Positions 62,540-64,000 of a stretch of DNA of 64,000 nucleotides are shown here, piece by piece. The notes under the pieces were generated by a model. That model had not been told where the DNA came from. It searched no databases and saw only the letters and a list, made by a program, of their open reading frames with translations. The number at the start of each line of letters is the position of its first letter. The first letter of the stretch is position 1. The stretch is taken from the NCBI GenBank assembly GCA_029055875.1, contig JAIDCJ010000010.1, positions 253,473 to 317,472 of the forward strand, read 5' to 3'. Position numbers and translations under genes: made by a program. The stretch is from Clostridia bacterium (GTDB lineage: Bacteria; Bacillota; Clostridia; Christensenellales; Borkfalkiaceae).

Positions 62540-63510
62540 AAAAGGCAAGAAAACAATATATTAAAAGCTGCGAGGTTTCTGAGGTGGTTACGGTAAACCT
62601 TGGCGGTTATCCGCAGAAAATCGCAATCGAGGGCAGGAAGAAGAATCTTCCCGTCGTCATCTGTCTGCACGGCGGGCCGGGCTCTCCCGTTCCCTTTTCG
62701 GTGGGGGCGAGAGGATTGTTCCCCGATTGGACGGATACGGCAATTATGGTCTATTGGGATCAACTCGGCTGCGGAATCAATAATCGAAAGATAGATAATT
62801 CGTTTACGATAGATAGCTTCGTGGAAATGACCTGCGATTTGGCGCGGGAAATCAAAACCCGATTCCCCCAAAATAAACTGTATCTTTTCGGCATTTCGTG
62901 GGGGAGTGTTCTTGCATTAAAGGCGGCGTTGCGCTTGTCCGAACTACTTAGCGGCGCGTTCGTTTACGGTCAGTTACTCAAAGGCGAATTTTTCAGCGAA
63001 GAAATAGCGGAGGCTTTTTCTTCCGCGCCCCGAAAAGTCCGGGAGGAAATGGATGAAATTCTCAAAACGGGCGCGGACTGCAGTTACAAGGTTCTCAATA
63101 AAAATTTGCAAAAGCGGTTCAAATATATAAACAAATATACGAACGGTTATATCAACAAAAACGGCGAGCCCTTGAAAATCGGCGAAATTGCAAAAGGGCT
63201 TTTCACAAGCCCAGATTACCGCTTTCGCGATTTTATTGCGGTCGTGAAAAACGGCTACCGCGGCAATGAAAGTTTGGTGCGTGAAGTTTTAGCAATCGAC
63301 TTAACGAAAGAACTGTGCGATGTCCGAATTCCTTATTTTATCTTACAGGGAGATACGGACCTCGTCACGTCAACGAATACCGTTTGCGAAGCCGTGCAAA
63401 ATTGTGGGAACGAAAACGTAACCGTAAAAATTGTGGAAAACTCGGGGCATATGCCCTCGGGCAAGGGCATGGAAGAGGCAATTCATGCTCTTACGGAATT
63501 TATTTCATGA
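62536..63510 (+). CDS. Alpha/beta hydrolase, proline-iminopeptidase-like
   Basis: 324 residues. The oxyanion motif HGGPGSPVP is near residue 43 and the nucleophile elbow GISWGS near residue 117; Asp in QGDTDLV and His in NSGHMPSGKG complete the triad. The lid is large. Likely a peptidase or esterase, but the substrate is unknown. It overlaps rsmB and rlmN by four bases each, so it is part of the operon, although this slot is empty in the usual Firmicutes order. It is more AT-rich than its neighbours, which hints at acquisition. Confidence 0.87.
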   Translation: MKKARKQYIKSCEVSEVVTVNLGGYPQKIAIEGRKKNLPVVICLHGGPGSPVPFSVGARGLFPDWTDTAIMVYWDQLGCGINNRKIDNSFTIDSFVEMTCDLAREIKTRFPQNKLYLFGISWGSVLALKAALRLSELLSGAFVYGQLLKGEFFSEEIAEAFSSAPRKVREEMDEILKTGADCSYKVLNKNLQKRFKYINKYTNGYINKNGEPLKIGEIAKGLFTSPDYRFRDFIAVVKNGYRGNESLVREVLAIDLTKELCDVRIPYFILQGDTDLVTSTNTVCEAVQNCGNENVTVKIVENSGHMPSGKGMEEAIHALTEFIS

Positions 63511-64000
63511 AAGAAATTTTACAGGACTATTCGCGCGAAGATTTAAGCGCGCTCATAGAAAGCCTCGGCGAGAAGAAATTCCGTGCAGAGCAAATCTTCC
63601 TCGGGCTCATGCAGGGGAAGAAGATTTCCGAGCTGCCCGTATCGCCCGCGCTGCGCGAAAAGTTGTTGGAGCGATTCGAGGACGAGCCCGTTAGAATTTA
63701 TAAGACCTTTACGGCGGCAGACGGCACGAAGAAGTTTTTGTTCCTGCTTTCGGACGGCAACCTTATCGAGGGCGTGCTCATGAAATATAAGTACGGCAAC
63801 ACGCAATGTGTTTCCACGCAGGTTGGTTGCCGCATGGGCTGTAAGTTCTGCGCGTCCACACTCGGCGGGCTTGTCCGAAACCTCACGGCGGGAGAAATCC
63901 TTTCCGAGATTTTAGTCGTCAACCGCATGGAAGGCGGTACTCTGAAAGACCGTGCCGTTACCAACGTTGTGCTTATGGGCAGCGGCGAGCCGTTTGATAA
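63507..64000 (+). CDS. rlmN: 23S rRNA (A2503)/tRNA (A37) methyltransferase RlmN, 3' end outside window
   Basis: The first 164 codons are visible and the frame is open to the window end. The opening MKEILQDYSREDLSALIESLGEKKFRAEQIF and the radical-SAM motif CRMGCKFCAS (CxxxCxxC) after STQVG are diagnostic. RlmN makes 2-methyladenosine at A2503 of 23S rRNA and A37 of some tRNAs. The start overlaps the hydrolase stop (ATGA). Confidence 0.95.
   Translation, partial: MKEILQDYSREDLSALIESLGEKKFRAEQIFLGLMQGKKISELPVSPALREKLLERFEDEPVRIYKTFTAADGTKKFLFLLSDGNLIEGVLMKYKYGNTQCVSTQVGCRMGCKFCASTLGGLVRNLTAGEILSEILVVNRMEGGTLKDRAVTNVVLMGSGEPFD

Overview
The window is a stretch of chromosome from a low-to-mid GC, monoderm, fermentative anaerobe of the Bacillota, most likely an uncultured member of class Clostridia. 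The signs are a complete S10-spc-alpha ribosomal protein cluster in the usual Firmicutes order, zinc-type uS14, bL36, bL32 and adenylate kinase, a pta-ackA acetate pathway, a butanol-dehydrogenase-type iron alcohol dehydrogenase, strong GGAGG ribosome binding sites, many TTGACA-17-TATAAT promoters, and no outer-membrane genes. I cannot fix the genus from sequence alone. No tRNA, rRNA, prophage, transposase or CRISPR array was seen.

Layout. 1-2550: end of a GGGtGRT-family gene, then two tRNA modification genes (tcdA, a ttcA-like gene). 2557-3154: a small AT-rich island with an XRE regulator and a divergent DUF6809-type gene sharing twin palindromic operators. 3195-19577: the ribosomal supercluster rpsJ to rpmJ with secY, adk, map and infA, then rpsM-rpsK-rpsD-rpoA-rplQ. 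Each half has its own promoter and a long structured leader. 19752-22157: a second DUF6809 gene, an Mrp-type ATPase and an alcohol dehydrogenase. 22168-26349: a reverse-strand membrane-anchored DUF1508 protein and two flavoproteins. 26358-30663: tmcAL (reverse) diverging from pta-ackA-yceD-rpmF. 30679-33851: copper operon csoR-copA, with a copZ-like domain fused to the end of copA, and an ArsR regulator. 34046-35977: a repeat-containing lipoprotein. 36021-45566: uvrC, a U32 peptidase, mutS2, a ylxY-like deacetylase, an M16 peptidase and two base-repair genes. 45579-51408: acpP, a pair of unknown membrane proteins, a phosphohexomutase, rpsU, unknown genes and a candidate structured RNA. 51605-55885: pcrA-ligA. 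55893-57598: yicC-gmk-rpoZ. 57775-64000: priA-def-fmt-rsmB-(hydrolase)-rlmN, cut by the window edge.

Most of the window is conserved information processing: translation, tRNA and rRNA modification, protein maturation and export, DNA repair and replication restart. The most unusual observations are: (1) six consensus promoters whose -10 box lies only 6-11 bases before an ATG, with no ribosome binding site, implying leaderless mRNAs; (2) a uL5 protein with a roughly 135-residue Lys/Ala/Pro tail built from 19-residue repeats, and a membrane protein with a very similar tail; (3) a copA reading frame with a copper-chaperone domain preceded by a perfect internal Shine-Dalgarno and by an A-AAA-AAG slippery heptamer; (4) a 6S-like folded RNA candidate with its own promoter and terminator; (5) attenuator-like folding in the S10 leader and a nested fold in the S13 leader; (6) a hairpin occurring in two distant leaders with compensatory base changes.
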